Of a stretch of 64,000 bases of DNA, positions 46,502-57,539 are shown in pieces. Within the stretch, counting starts at the first letter, position 1. Each line of letters starts with the position of its first letter. The notes under the pieces were generated by a model that saw nothing but the letters and a program-made list of their open reading frames with translations, did not search any database and was not told the origin of the DNA. The stretch comes from Adiantum capillus-veneris (lineage: Eukaryota > Streptophyta > Polypodiopsida > Polypodiales > Pteridaceae): NCBI GenBank assembly GCA_014529385.2, contig CM043965.1:64451190-64515189 (forward strand). Direction: 5' to 3'. The position numbers and the translations under genes were made by a program.

Positions 46502-48118
46502 GGTCTAGAAATCCTCAAATTGGTTAACCCCATAGGAAGAGTCTGAGGAGGATGCAAAAAAATTCTTAGAGGAGTTCTTCCCAAAGATACTAGGAGAAAT
46601 TAAAATTGCAATTGCTAACAAGGTAGTTATGCCACTTTTACCTTTTGTTGCTTGCAATTTTCCTTTGTGTCACAGCTTGTATGAAAGAAAAGTGTTGGTA
46701 AATTACTTAAGACACAAGAGAAGAAGCAATGCATGAGTGAGTCAACGCAAGGGTTCAATGTGTCACAACATTCATATAGCACAAGGTTTATAATAAGGAC
46801 AGAATTCTCCACAAGGGGAAGGCAGGAAGAAGAGTCGGGTAGTAATGGCCAAGAAGAACCTATAAGTGGGGTAGTTGCAAGAGTAGAAACTATTGAGGTA
46901 GGGATTGAACTACAAGGACTTGAAAACAAGCTACAAGAGACCCTAGCAAGTCCAACAGACAACTCCTCCCAAAGCAAGCCCACTTTTGGGACAATTGGTT
47001 AATGTATTGCTAGCTCAAGTAGTCTTAAGGGCAAGAAGATAGTTGTAGTTTGTACCAGCAGGGACACCTACTTTACCTTTCAATCCACTTTCGATAAGAG
47101 CGCTCAAAGCACTTACAATGCCTCCAATGGCTGCACCAAATCCCAAAGTGGGCATGAAGAATTTCAGTGAAAAAAAGTCCAAAGATGCTAACAGCCACGT
47201 TGGCCAATTTCAAACAAGGTGGTATGCAAGTGTTTATGAGGAATTACATCTGGATCTGGTGAAGAAGGAACATTTTGCAGCAACATTGCATGGAAATCGA
47301 CGGATTGGTTCTTGCAGTATGGCATGGCTACCTTTGCTGACTATAATAATTTGAAACAAATATTTTTGTTAAGATTCAGGGAATATTAAGCACATGAAGG
47401 TATTTTGAAGAAGATGAGGAAATTGAAACAAAAAGACTTGTTGGTCGAAGATTATGCACAGAAGTTTAAAAACTTGAATAACAGGCACATCCCATGAAGC
47501 AGTTGGGAGATTACTTTTGTAAGGGACTCAAAAAGGAATTTAGAAGCTTAGTAGCAAAGAGACCTCCATTAGCAAATACATAGGATTTTACTAATTTGGT
47601 TGAAGCAACTGCAAGACCAAAAGAAGATATGGAGGTAAGGAAGAACTAAAGGAAAAGAAGAAAAAATAGAGTGAGAATTTGGACCCAGAATCAGATGATT
47701 CAGAGTCAGAAGATGAAGATTCATATCAAGATACTGGAAAAAAAATTGATACTGATGATGATGATTGGTCAAAAGAGAAGAAGAAAAAGAAGAAGTAGTA
47801 GAGGAATTGTTCCCATAAGAAGATAAAATTCTCATTAGGACTTTAAAAGAGTATAGGGATGTGTTTGCATGGTCATACAAAGATCTCAAAGGTGTGGATC
47901 CTAACATTTGTCCGCACACAATACCTATGAGAGATGATACCAAACCAAACAGACCCTACACCAACAATGAGAACTTTGCCAAAAATATCAAGCAGAGCGG
48001 ATAGAGAAGCTCAAAGAATTTGAGTTCATCTATGAAATTGAACAAAAAAATGGGTATTTCCAATTGTGGTAATGCCCAAGAAAAATGGAAAACTCAGAGT
48101 TTGTGTCAATCTCAAATT
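46502..48118 (+). pseudogene. gypsy gag to RT start, truncated
   Basis: Gag N-terminus includes a frame at 46733-47002 (VARVETIEVGIELQGLENKL). The capsid domain begins near 47118 (DANSHVGQFQTRWYASVYEE) and continues out of frame as WFLQYGMATFADYNNLKQIF and LLRFREY, the Retrotrans_gag signature. Near 47830 the pre-RT motif reads TLKEYRDVFAWSYKDLKGVD, then IPMRDDTKPNRPY, and the RT start PKKNGKLRVCVNLKL is reached across frameshifts at 48075-48118. There similarity stops and a tandem array begins. The protease is not recognisable. Confidence 0.8.
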
Positions 48119-49930
48119 GGTAAAAATCCAGATGGTTCACTTTAAAGAGGTGTAAAGACACAATTTGTTTTAGAGTAGAGAGTTCTGAGAGTAGGAGAAA
48201 AGGACCATGCATGATTCCATCATATAAAAGGTGAATCATCGTTGGAAAGATTCCATGCCAAGAACAAGAGAGCGGCATCTCACTCAAGAGATTCATGATG
48301 TTGGACACTTTGAGTATGACATGCCAGAGTGGAAGGATGCAATTAGTGAGGCACCCACATTTGGCTAGTGTTCAAACTATCAATATAGGCAAAAAGACAA
48401 AGTCTTCCCATTTAGAAGTTGAAATTATTGATGTATAATTTTTTATGTATGACATTCTGAAGTGGAAGCAAGATGAGATACTTGTGGAAATTGTAAGAAA
48501 TACTATGGTTCACTTTAAAGACTACACAATCTATTTTAGCCAAAATAATTCAATGTAGTGATTCTCTAATTTGATCAAAAAGATAAGAGAGGTCAAAGAG
48601 TAGAAAAAAAGGACCATGCTTGATACGTCTTGATGTTCAACTCTAAATGTATGACATGTTTGAGTAGCAAAAGAATGTAGCATATAAAAACCATCAAAAA
48701 TCCAGATGGTTCACTTGTTGTAATGACAATTTGCTCTGACCAAAAAGAGGAGAGAGATCCAAGAGCACCAAAAAAGGGTCATTCTTGATTCCATCCTATT
48801 ATATGATCTAAATTATCATTGGGAAAGGTGTAGGACACTTTGTGTAAGAGTGGAAGAAGGATATAACTTGTGGAAATCATTAGATATATTGATGGTTCAC
48901 TTGAGAGAGTAAACCCACGCGGTTCACTTTGAAGAGTTGTATGACAAATTTTGTTCTAGCCAAGAAGAGGAGATAGGTCTAAGAGCAGTAGGGAAGGACC
49001 GTTCTTGACTCCATACCATACAAGCTGAGTCATCCTTAGTAAGTCCCATGCCATGAATAAGAGAACAACATCTCACTTAGGAATTTGTGGTGTTGTAGTA
49101 GAAGAATGTGACGTGTGGAAATTGTCAAAAATATGGATGGTTCACTTCAAAGGATTGTAATGACACCATATGGGTTCACTTTGTGGTGTTTGGTTATTTG
49201 GGTATGCCCTATTAGATAGAAAGTAGAGGTCTAAGAGCAATAGCAAAGGACCATGCTTGATTCAATTCTGTATGAGTTGAATCATCCTTTTGAAGATCCC
49301 ATGCCAAGAACAGGAGAGAAACATCCCACTCAAGAACTTTGTGTTAAATGACATAGAATATGACATGTCAAAGTGGGAGAAGGATGCAATTGGTGAAGCA
49401 CCCACATTTGGTCAATGGTCAAAGCTATCAATATAGGAGGGAAGAAAAAGTTTTCCCATTTACAAGCTGATATTCTTGGTGTATGACATGCGGGAGTGGA
49501 AGAAGGATTTGACATTTTTTTAAATGGTAGAAATTCAGATGGTTCACTTCAAAGTTATAATGACACAATCCGTCTTAGGCAAAAAGAAGAGATGGATCTC
49601 TACCTATGACATGCCAATGTAGTGGAAGGATGTCACTTGTTCAAAGAGTTGTAATGACACAATGTGTTATGGCAAAAAAGATCAGAGAGGTCCGAGGGTA
49701 GTAGCAAAGGACCACGCTTGATAATATTCCATAGGAGGTGAACTGTTCTTGAGAAGATATCATGCCAAAAATAGGAGAGCGGTATTTCACTCAAGTACTT
49801 TGTGGTTCTTGACTCTCTGCATATGACATGCTAGAGTGGAAGAAGGTCGACGCAATTGTTGAGGCACCCCCATTTTCCCAATGGTGAAAGCTAGCAATAC
49901 ATGAACAAAGAAAGTCTTCCCATTTGATCT
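48119..49930. repeat. degenerate complex tandem array
   Basis: About 1.8 kb built from shuffled copies of a few modules: AAATCCAGATGGTTCACTT; GAGGTC(C/T)AAGAGCAGTAGC with AAAGGACCATGCTTGAT; CCATGCCAAGAACAGGAGAG; TCACTCAAGA; and TATGACATGCCAGAGTGGAA with GAGGCACCCACATTTGG. The module GGACCATGCTTGAT-like recurs near 48207, 48610, 48779, 48997, 49250 and 49713, so spacing varies from about 170 to 460 bp. No long ORF or RNA motif is recognised. Confidence 0.8.
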
Positions 49931-50349
49931 ATAGGGGCTATCTAGATGTTTCAATTTTAATTGTTACACAAACACACTAAATTAAGCCAATCTTAGAAGG
50001 TGATATCCTTGCCTTTTTTATGGGAGAAGCAAAAATTATTATAGCATGCTTATGTTCTAGATGAAGAGTGTTTATCTAGATGCTACACTTACTACTATTA
50101 TGTTGATACATTTAATTGAGGAAAAAGGTGATCCTTCCTTTTGTTTAGAAGATAGGAAGAAATTGATATAGAGCCCAAGGTTCAAGTCAAGTCATAATCA
50201 AGTCATGTTATTCAAGAGCACATCTAGTGACACAATGGTTGGACCTACAATTGCTCATTTCTTTGATATATGTCTCTTTATAGGAGTATACAAAACCTTA
50301 TTGGAAACAATGTATGTACCTTTTTTGTGCTCTATCATCTTGTGCAAAA
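49931..50349. other. no gene recognised
   Basis: AT-rich spacer after the tandem array; no motif seen. Confidence 0.4.
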
Positions 50350-50399
50350 TTTGCAACAACAATGTGCATACCTTTTTTTATGTTGTATCACTTTGTGCC

Positions 50400-50446
<47 letters not shown>

Positions 50447-50509
50447 GAAAAAATGTATTTGCAACAACAATGTGCATACCTTTTGTTATGTTGTATCACA
50501 CTTTGTGCC

Positions 50510-50558
<49 letters not shown>
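50350..50558. repeat. 108-bp tandem duplication including (GA)n
   Basis: A unit beginning TTTGCAACAACAATGTGCAT and ending in (GA)n occurs twice, with GA tracts at 50403-50442 and 50513-50558. The microsatellite was duplicated with its flank. Confidence 0.95.
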
Positions 50559-50560
<2 letters not shown>

Positions 50561-51490
50561 CTATTGTCAAATAGCATTGCCTATGTTTTGCAACAAGGTG
50601 GAGAAGTTGGGATGCTAGATCTTGGAGAATATATTGTGCATACGGGGGTGCATGGAAATACCACCATAACTTTATCAGGTAGTGATTTTGCATGAGGTAC
50701 CCCATGGATATGCTCAATGATCAAGATTTCTAAAATTGATGTACTGCTTCCCATGTAATTAAGCCACATGTGTGGGCTAAAGTGGGCAAGAACTTAGAAG
50801 AAGTGGGATTCAAATTTCCATTCAAAGATATAAAGTCAAAGACTGAGAAATACCCCTTCCCAGGGGTCTATGCACGAAATACACAATTTACACCCTTGTA
50901 CAATTTTCCATATACAATTTCCAATATACATGAGAGTTGTGAAAGCATTTGCATAGGGGAGGAGTTCTCTGCACCCAACCTAGCATGGAGTTTAGGCCAT
51001 GAGCCAGGGACTGCATCCAGAGGCACCTAGCGACTAGTGCTACCTCTGAATGGGTGTTATGAATGATAGCATACTCAAGAAAAAATAACATTGTGGAGGG
51101 TGAATATATGTGTGCACCGCATTGCAGGAAATATGAGAGAGAGAGAGAGAATATAGTGGAGGGTGAAGTAGAGTGCACAGAGACATAAGAGAATGACAAA
51201 AGAGAATCTTTAAATGCCCCATCTAAATCAAATAGACAACCATGTATTAATGCAATCACAAAATCTGGGTATACCATAACATCAAAAAGTATAACAAAAT
51301 AGCTAGCAGAGCACCATACCCTATGTAGGGATTGACCGGTCCACCCATCCACTTTTTCTCTACTACAAATAGAGAGAATTTCACTTCTTTGGGAGCGAGC
51401 CAAAACACCTCCAGCCGAAAGGCAGCCCTACGACTAAAAAGATATGTGAAGTTCTGTCCTATGGAAGAACTGCCAAGTTAGTCCATACTT
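50559..51490. other. no gene recognised
   Basis: Contains an 86-codon plus frame (50770-51030) and a 171-codon minus frame (50888-51403) that overlap. Neither shows a known motif or codon-use contrast. The stretch just before 51490 likely belongs to the decayed gag that follows. Confidence 0.35.
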
Positions 51491-52207
51491 ATGCTTATAT
51501 TTATTCAAGGACTAAGGAACGCAGATCTCCAGAAGGACTTACATATGAAGAGGATCACGACGTTAAATGAGTTAACTAAGGAGTCTCTTTACCTTGTAGA
51601 CAATTGTGCGGTCTACAAAGAGGGTGAATTCAAGGATCTTGATGATGATTCATCCTCACAACAAAGTGGAAGCAAGTCCGCTAAGACAACACCGAAAGGA
51701 GAAGTAGTTGTAAGCCAGGAGCAGCTTGTAGAGGAAGTGCTAAAAAAGATTAATATGTATGCCAAGCCTCAGGCTAAACAGCCAAAGTGGTGTGCTATTG
51801 AACAAGAATGGGCAAACCATGTGACGGAGGAATGTTATTATAACAAGGGATATGTGAGAGAGCAACCTTATGCTCCCCAGGCTCAGGTAGCATCTCCTCA
51901 ACTTCCACCGATGCCTAGGTATTAAGCAGGCAACCTACCAGGACCTGTAGGTGTAGAAAGACCACAACCAGTATTGGGGCAGCAACCACCCCTACCAAGA
52001 TTACAACCAGTCGGCATAAGATACACACCAATAGTAAACGAACCAGAAGAGAAGGCTTTAGTACCTATGCATGCATATTACAAAGATTCCAATGGATATG
52101 CTGCAAATTCTGTCTATTATCCACTGGAAGAACCCCCAACGCCAGGAGTCTTACCATACCCCGAGCGACATTTTCCGAGCGAACACAGATCCGAGAAAAC
52201 AAATTAA
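51491..52207 (+). pseudogene. gypsy gag C-terminal fragment
   Basis: FIQGLRNADLQKDLHMKR and ESLYLVDNC align with the gag at 33.9-34.1 kb. Then come an acidic/Ser-rich linker, a knuckle-like WCAIEQEWANHVTEECYYNK (C...H-x-TEEC, as in plant gypsy gags), a Pro/Gln-rich region, a stop at 51923-51925, and a further in-frame stretch (YTPIVNEPEEKALVPMHAYY) to 52207. It is isolated: no protease or RT follows. Confidence 0.7.
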
Positions 52208-53545
52208 GAAAGTGAATCATAATACATGAAAATGAACTCAACAAGTTATAGTATTACAAACACTATCCCATTTGTTAATAACTAAACCCTACATCACAAT
52301 TACTTGCCAATAGTTCTCTAAATTCTTTAAAGAGTTGCTTTCGTCTCATCAATGACTTAATGTTTATCCATAACACAAATTACATTGTGAGATCATTAAT
52401 ACAAGAGCATTCCATAAAAAATGGACAAAGTTTTCTTTGTAAAATGAAAAAAAAATCAAACTAACCATGGTCCATTGGACACCTCACATGAGGATTTCAA
52501 AATATTCACTTTCAAAATCATACAAGGAATGACATGTCCATTTGTCAATACTTAAACTCTAGATCATAAGCACTTGATAATAATTATAGACTCTATGAAG
52601 AGTCGCATCTGTCATTAATGAAAACATTGCGTTTATGACGCATTTCATAGATATGAAAGTCGTATCACAATTGCTTCACCATCCTTTGAGCCGCTGCCTC
52701 TACATAGATCGGCAATGCACTTCCACAAACAAGCAAAAGTGAATGTAGTCAATATGCATGCACTCAAAATTCAATCTATGGATCTCATTAATAACATTAA
52801 ACGTAATTCTTTCGCAAGATACATAAATGTCGAAAAGTGAAACATAACATAAAGACCCAAAACACAGAGGAAACAAAATAGGGAAGTGAATCATAATACA
52901 AGAAAATGAACTCAACAAGCTACATTTTCACAAACACTATCTTATTTGTTAATAACTAAACCCTACATCACAAACACTTGTCAATAATTCTCTAAATTCT
53001 TGAAGGAGTCGCATTCTTCTCATCAATTCACAATGTTATGTATTATCCATAATACAAATTATGTTGTCAAATCATTAATACAAGATCCTTTCATTAAAAA
53101 AATTGGACAAAGCTTCCTTTGTAAAATGAAGAAAATTTCAAACTAACCATGGTCCAATGGACACCTCACATGAGGATTTCAAAATATTCAATTTCAAAAT
53201 CATAGAAGGAATGATATGTCCATTTGTCAATACTTGAACTCTATATCATAAGCACTCGCTAATAATTCTTAGACTCTATGAAGAGTCGCATTCGTCATCA
53301 ATGAAAACATTGCGTTTATGACGCATTTCACATATACGAAAGTCGTATCTCAATTCCTTCTCCATTCTTTGAGCCGCTGCCTCTGCATAAATCGGCAATG
53401 CACTTCCACAAACAAACAACAGTATATGTGGTTATTATGAATGTAATCAAAATTTAATCTATGGATCTAATAACATTAGACGTAATTTTTATGCACGATA
53501 CATAAATGCCAAAAAGTGAAACACAACATAAAGATCAAAAACACA
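52182..53545. repeat. 680-bp tandem duplication
   Basis: Units at about 52182-52861 and 52862-53545 align throughout. Landmarks are GAAAATGAACTCAACAAG, AACTAAACCCTACATCACAA, CTAACCATGGTCCA, CATGAGGATTTCAAAATATT and GCGTTTATGACGCATTTCA. There are scattered substitutions and small indels. Neither unit contains a convincing ORF. Unit 1 begins inside the end of the gag fragment. Confidence 0.9.
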
Positions 53546-53582
53546 AAAGTAATGTCAATGTCATAGTAGGAGCGAAGTCTCG

Positions 53583-54037
53583 CTAGTCATCATAAGGGTC
53601 AACACGCGATGGCATGTCACCCTCATCCTCAACATCCAGAGAAGTAGATGCCTCCTCTCGGCTTCGCTTTTTAGGGCAAAGCAAGGGAACCACATAGTCT
53701 CTAATAAGAGACTCATCGGTGTCAAGCGCAGCACATGCTCGTTCAGATGATAAACATGCAACCAAAACGGGAGCTGCACCACACCCAAGCTCCAAACAAA
53801 TACCTCCATGTCGACAAAGCAGCTCAACAAAAGCTACAACAAAAGCCTGGCTCCGCTGCATCTCACCCCGCCAAGGCATCCCTGATCCTGATCTAGCTAA
53901 GGAAGGCTCCGGAAAATGGTGTGTCATGAACGAATCTGAAGGCTGGATACCCAAGCGAGAGAACATAGTGGTGCTTTCAGCCACAAAGCATGTTGGCTGC
54001 ATCCCAATCCTGTGTACCATAAGTAGCATAGAGCACT
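53583..54037 (-). CDS. methyltransferase-like reading frame (possible last exon)
   Basis: A 149-codon frame ends at 53583. It contains FVVAFVELLCRHGGICLELG followed by CGAAPVLVACLSSERACAAL and DTDESLIRDYVVPLL. LELGCGAAP followed by an acidic residue (ALDTD) resembles motif I and the post-I acidic loop of SAM-dependent methyltransferases. A basic KKRSREE patch and an acidic tail follow. A splice-acceptor-like TTGCATTGCTAG lies directly upstream (about 54038), so it may be a terminal exon. It is flanked on both sides by repeats and gypsy debris, so it may also be TE-captured or TE-encoded. Confidence 0.4.
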
Positions 54038-54124
54038 AGCAATGCAAATCAAATTACAAAACCACAACATTGAAGAAACATTGAAGAGTGGAGCCCTGTG
54101 TTCCCTGACTGATCTCAGTTGCTC

Positions 54125-55240
54125 ACTACTTTTGGTAACCATATTTAAGTGTTACCTTCATAAAACCCTTGAGCTTCGAATAGCTTGACTGGAATCATTC
54201 GTTGCTGCACCTGTCTTTGTTGGGTAGCTTTGTTGAAGTCTGACTTTGGTAGCCATGCTCATCGCATTGCTTGTTTCTTTGATCTTTTCTTTGCCAATTG
54301 TGGTTGTTCTTTCTCCCGCTTGCCGTGTTTGTCTTTTATTGATAGATAGGCTTGCTCTTTGTAGAAATCTTTGATTGAGGTAAGTAGGTCTAGGCTGTTA
54401 CTTTAGGCTTTTTGGCCAAAACATTGGTGTTTCCCTAGAAGTAGCCTTGAGCAGTGATTCATTTGATACTACCCACCCTATCACCTTTGATTTTTGAGGT
54501 TGGGCTTGTAAGTGGTGTATCCAAATTGGATCTTTGACTTTGATGTGCTCTTTGGATACCAACACTTGGTTGATTCTCTTTGGCTTCTTTTGGAGGCTTT
54601 TTTGTGATGGAAACTTTGGTTGATAAACTTTTTGCTTTGGTTTCCATTGCATTGTCAATGGTGTGGTTTCCATTGCATTGTCAATGGTGTGGCTCTTGAT
54701 GTAGAAGTTTGATGGAGGCTTGTTGAAGGTAAAGTCATCTTGCAAGGTCGATCTACTTCAATGTTTACCTTAGCTTTACCTTTTTTGGCTATGGATGGTT
54801 GTATCATTTTTGCATGGATTTGAGAAGATTCAGGGATTCTTACCGTTATTGTTGTCGAAGCTTTTGGTTGTTGATGAAAGAAGATGTTTCTTCAGGTTTC
54901 TGTCAGGACCAGATTCTCCTTGATGTGATGGGAGTTGATGATGTGGAAAGTGTCATTGAATTCCCCAATACTTAACTTGAGTACGGCTTATGCCACTCCA
55001 AAGCTAGGAATCGTCATTTTGGAACTTGTGTACACTATCTCCTCTAGCTCAGTGATCGATGACTTTCACATCATTGTCCACGTTCCATAAGACATTAGAT
55101 TCTTTGTCGCATCTGGATCTATCAAAACTGAATATGTGATTTTAAGCTTGTTTCTCCACATATGCTGAATTTGATCATCGTTGGAGACACTCAATCTTTT
55201 GTCGTTCTCTTGATCTTGAGTTTGTTGAACATTTGCTTAA
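54125..55240 (-). pseudogene. second copy of the gypsy 3' ORF, degenerate
   Basis: Aligns on the minus strand with 36830-37930 of the plus-strand element. It starts at an ATGTTCAA (about 55235), then MIKFSICGETSLKS, LIDPDATKNLMSYGTW (D-T-G-A replaced by D-P-D-A), SSKMTIPSFGVA, a Gln/Lys-rich linker (54745-54398), and EAQGFYEGNT with IWLPK near 54140-54180. Numerous stops. Like its relative it has no RT or integrase attached. Confidence 0.7.
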
Positions 55241-56045
55241 ATTGATACTTCACTCACACGTATCGCCTATGGTACTAGAGCCCTAGAGGTTCCCAGTGTG
55301 GGCGCTTTTCCTTGAAAAGCAAAAAACCCAAGGCATACAAAATAAGCACACACATCAAAATTGAATCAATGTGAAAAGACTTTGGGGGGTCAAAGAAAAG
55401 GTAATCAGTCAGGCGATGATTTCATGAGAAATTACTTTTATTGTAGCTTAACTACAAGGTCTTCTAGGTATAGCCTCTAGTCAGCCCTCGAACATCAAAT
55501 ACTTGGCTCTCACGATTAAACAACTTAAATGACCAGAAAAAATTGAGAAGTTACCCATGGTATTAATAGTCGAGCTCTAGTGCCTTTTGACCGTTAAATT
55601 AGCGACCCCGGACTTGTTTAATTTTTTACCTTTACATCTGTTTATGCATTTGATTATATTGCAATTTAATGTTTATTAATGACAAATTGTCTAAAATTCT
55701 GTTACCAATCAATTTGTCTGTCTAAAATTGCATATGATTTTTAATTGTATATGAGAATGCAATTATTGTGGCACTGTTGTTTTGATTTTGCAGTGATTGA
55801 AGAAGGCTACACACATCCATGTCGATTGCTCTCCCATCTCGACAAACGAGCTTCAACTGGATAGCTTCCGAGGACGGAATCTACATCAGGAAGGGGGGCA
55901 TGTTAACCCTCACGACACACGGACACCCTATGATCTATAAACGTTGTATTGTTTAGAGTCAGGTACCGGGCTTGTCGGACCAATAGGAACAGGGTAAGGG
56001 TGATCGCCGATGACAGGCGCACTCTAACTGGAATATTCAAAGAGT
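55240..56045 (+). repeat. block L', inverted copy of 25655-26430
   Basis: Contains GGTACTAGAGCCCTAGAGG, GTGGGCGCTTTTCCTTGA, AGCTTCCGAGGACGG and CAGGTACCGGGCTTGTC, the reverse complement of block L. It is directly followed by block T' in the opposite arrangement to the 25-27 kb copy. The middle (about 55400-55800) is not shared. Confidence 0.6.
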
Positions 56046-56200
56046 TAGGATGGAGATCCATATAAGTCCTACCTAACACATCCAAAAACCGGCACTATAC
56101 CTCTATGAGGCATGTCAGTGTGAAAAATTAAAACTCCTAAAAAACAAACTCAAAACACAATCTAGACCCCTAACCTACCTATTTGTCACCCCTTTTAGAA

Positions 56201-57372
56201 TCAAGGAAAGAGGATATTATATAAACCGGGTGGCCACCCTAAGGCTAGGCCTCTTGCCTCATCATCTAGATAAATAAAATCGTTGTCCGTGAGGCCATAG
56301 TCTTCCTCGGTCTCTATTAGTTCCTCTTCATCATCCTCTTGTGCAAGCATGCTAATCAAGAACCTCGCGATGCGTGGATACTCATCTTGTGCAAAAGAAT
56401 AAGCATGTGCCATTGGAGACACATTCGCTACTGGGTAGGGATCACTAGTTAGCCATAGACGTATCAGCCATTCTAACTCCTCAAAATTTCTCTCACATGC
56501 AAGGCTCTCTATCAAATCCCATTCGCAAGAAAGTATAGGGTAGCATACGTAGAACACTGGGTGCTTTGGGAGGTTCTTCTTCTTTATCTTCCTTTAGATT
56601 TAGCCAATCATTCTGTGAGGGAGGTTCAGGCCAGTTTCCTTTTGCATGCAATGATCCATAGACCACTTTTGTTATCATCTCATCAGGTACAATATAGGTG
56701 GGATTTTTGTTCCCCATCTTCACCAGGTTTTCATGGATGTAAGCAGCATAATTGATCACTTTTGGTTTGCTCTTCTGCATTGCCCAGGTGAAGGTGGTGG
56801 CAATGGCTCCAGGTGGCATCCTGTACTTTTGTGGCCGCTTTGTACACATGTGGAAGTATTGATTGTAGCGCTGGATCATGATAGTCACTTTTGGATTTGC
56901 AATATCTTCAAAAGTGTAGTTGTTCTTGTTTTCCGAGTACACCTTGAATTCATCTCTCCTTTGTTTGAGATGTCAAGTGCGGCTGCCACCACCCTCTCTG
57001 TGATGACAATCATGGTATCTGGCTTGCCTTGCAGATCGGTGACTCGGGCCACTCCCTCTTCCTTGATCGTGGTTCCAAATTCCCATACTCTTTTGATGTC
57101 AATTCCTGCTGGCAAAGCTTCAAAGTAGTTGTGTAGATCCTGCTTCTCCAGGTAATCCCCCATCTTGCTTCTGAAAAATTCATTATGCTCCCATGGTATC
57201 ATGGGTAGCTCCACTGAATTTCCTTCAGGGTCTTTTAATACGCCAAATCATCCTGAATCCATGTGATTGTGGGTTTCAGAGTTCCTTCTGGGATCACAAA
57301 TGGATCCACTTCTTCCAAGTAGTCTTTTATAGTCATCCTCTTCTTCTTTGCAGATAATTTTGCGGCTGCCAT
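56201..57372 (-). pseudogene. gag-position ORF fused to the acidic tail ORF
   Basis: ATG at 57372 lies 48 nt after a primer-binding-site-like sequence. It begins MAAAKLSAKKKRMTIKDYLE. A one-base frameshift near 57240 leads to PWEHNEFFRSKMGDYLEKQD, VWEFGTTIKEEGVARVTDLQ and GKPDTMIVITERVV. Another frameshift near 56940 leads to IQRYNQYFHMCTKRPQKYRM, PPGAIATTFTWAMQ, NYAAYIHENLVK and GNKNPTYIVPDEMI. This pattern (R-V-W-E-F...G-x-x-I-x-I-T...Y-I-x-x-N-L) recalls the putative plant transposon protein domain of plant gypsy elements. At about 56556 it joins block T', whose tail ORF continues to 56201. The join removes all of pol, so this is a deletion derivative. Confidence 0.6.
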
Positions 57373-57420
57373 GGATCCTGTTGCACTCAGTAGTCCAAAG
57401 TTAGCGTTTTTTCCATATTA

Positions 57421-57432
57421 GCTCTGATAAAC
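57421..57432 (-). promoter_or_regulatory. primer-binding-site-like sequence (tRNA-iMet)
   Basis: The minus strand reads GTTTATCAGAGC, two mismatches from TGGTATCAGAGC, 48 nt upstream of the ATG at 57372. Spacing and polarity suit the first ORF of a minus-strand LTR element, which would put the tandem array at 57540-58414 in or next to its LTR. Confidence 0.45.
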
Positions 57433-57539
57433 TGAGTTCTAACTATCCCAATGACTTGAAAATTGAAAATAAAGCTCAAAAGGAACTAGGGAAACTCTGC
57501 ATGTGCTCACAGTAGCTTTTTGGCTAAAAATTATCATTT

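Noticed and set aside
50888-51403. 171-codon minus-strand ORF
   Set aside because: No motif, overlapping an equally open plus frame, composed partly of GA-repeat translation; no basis for a gene call.
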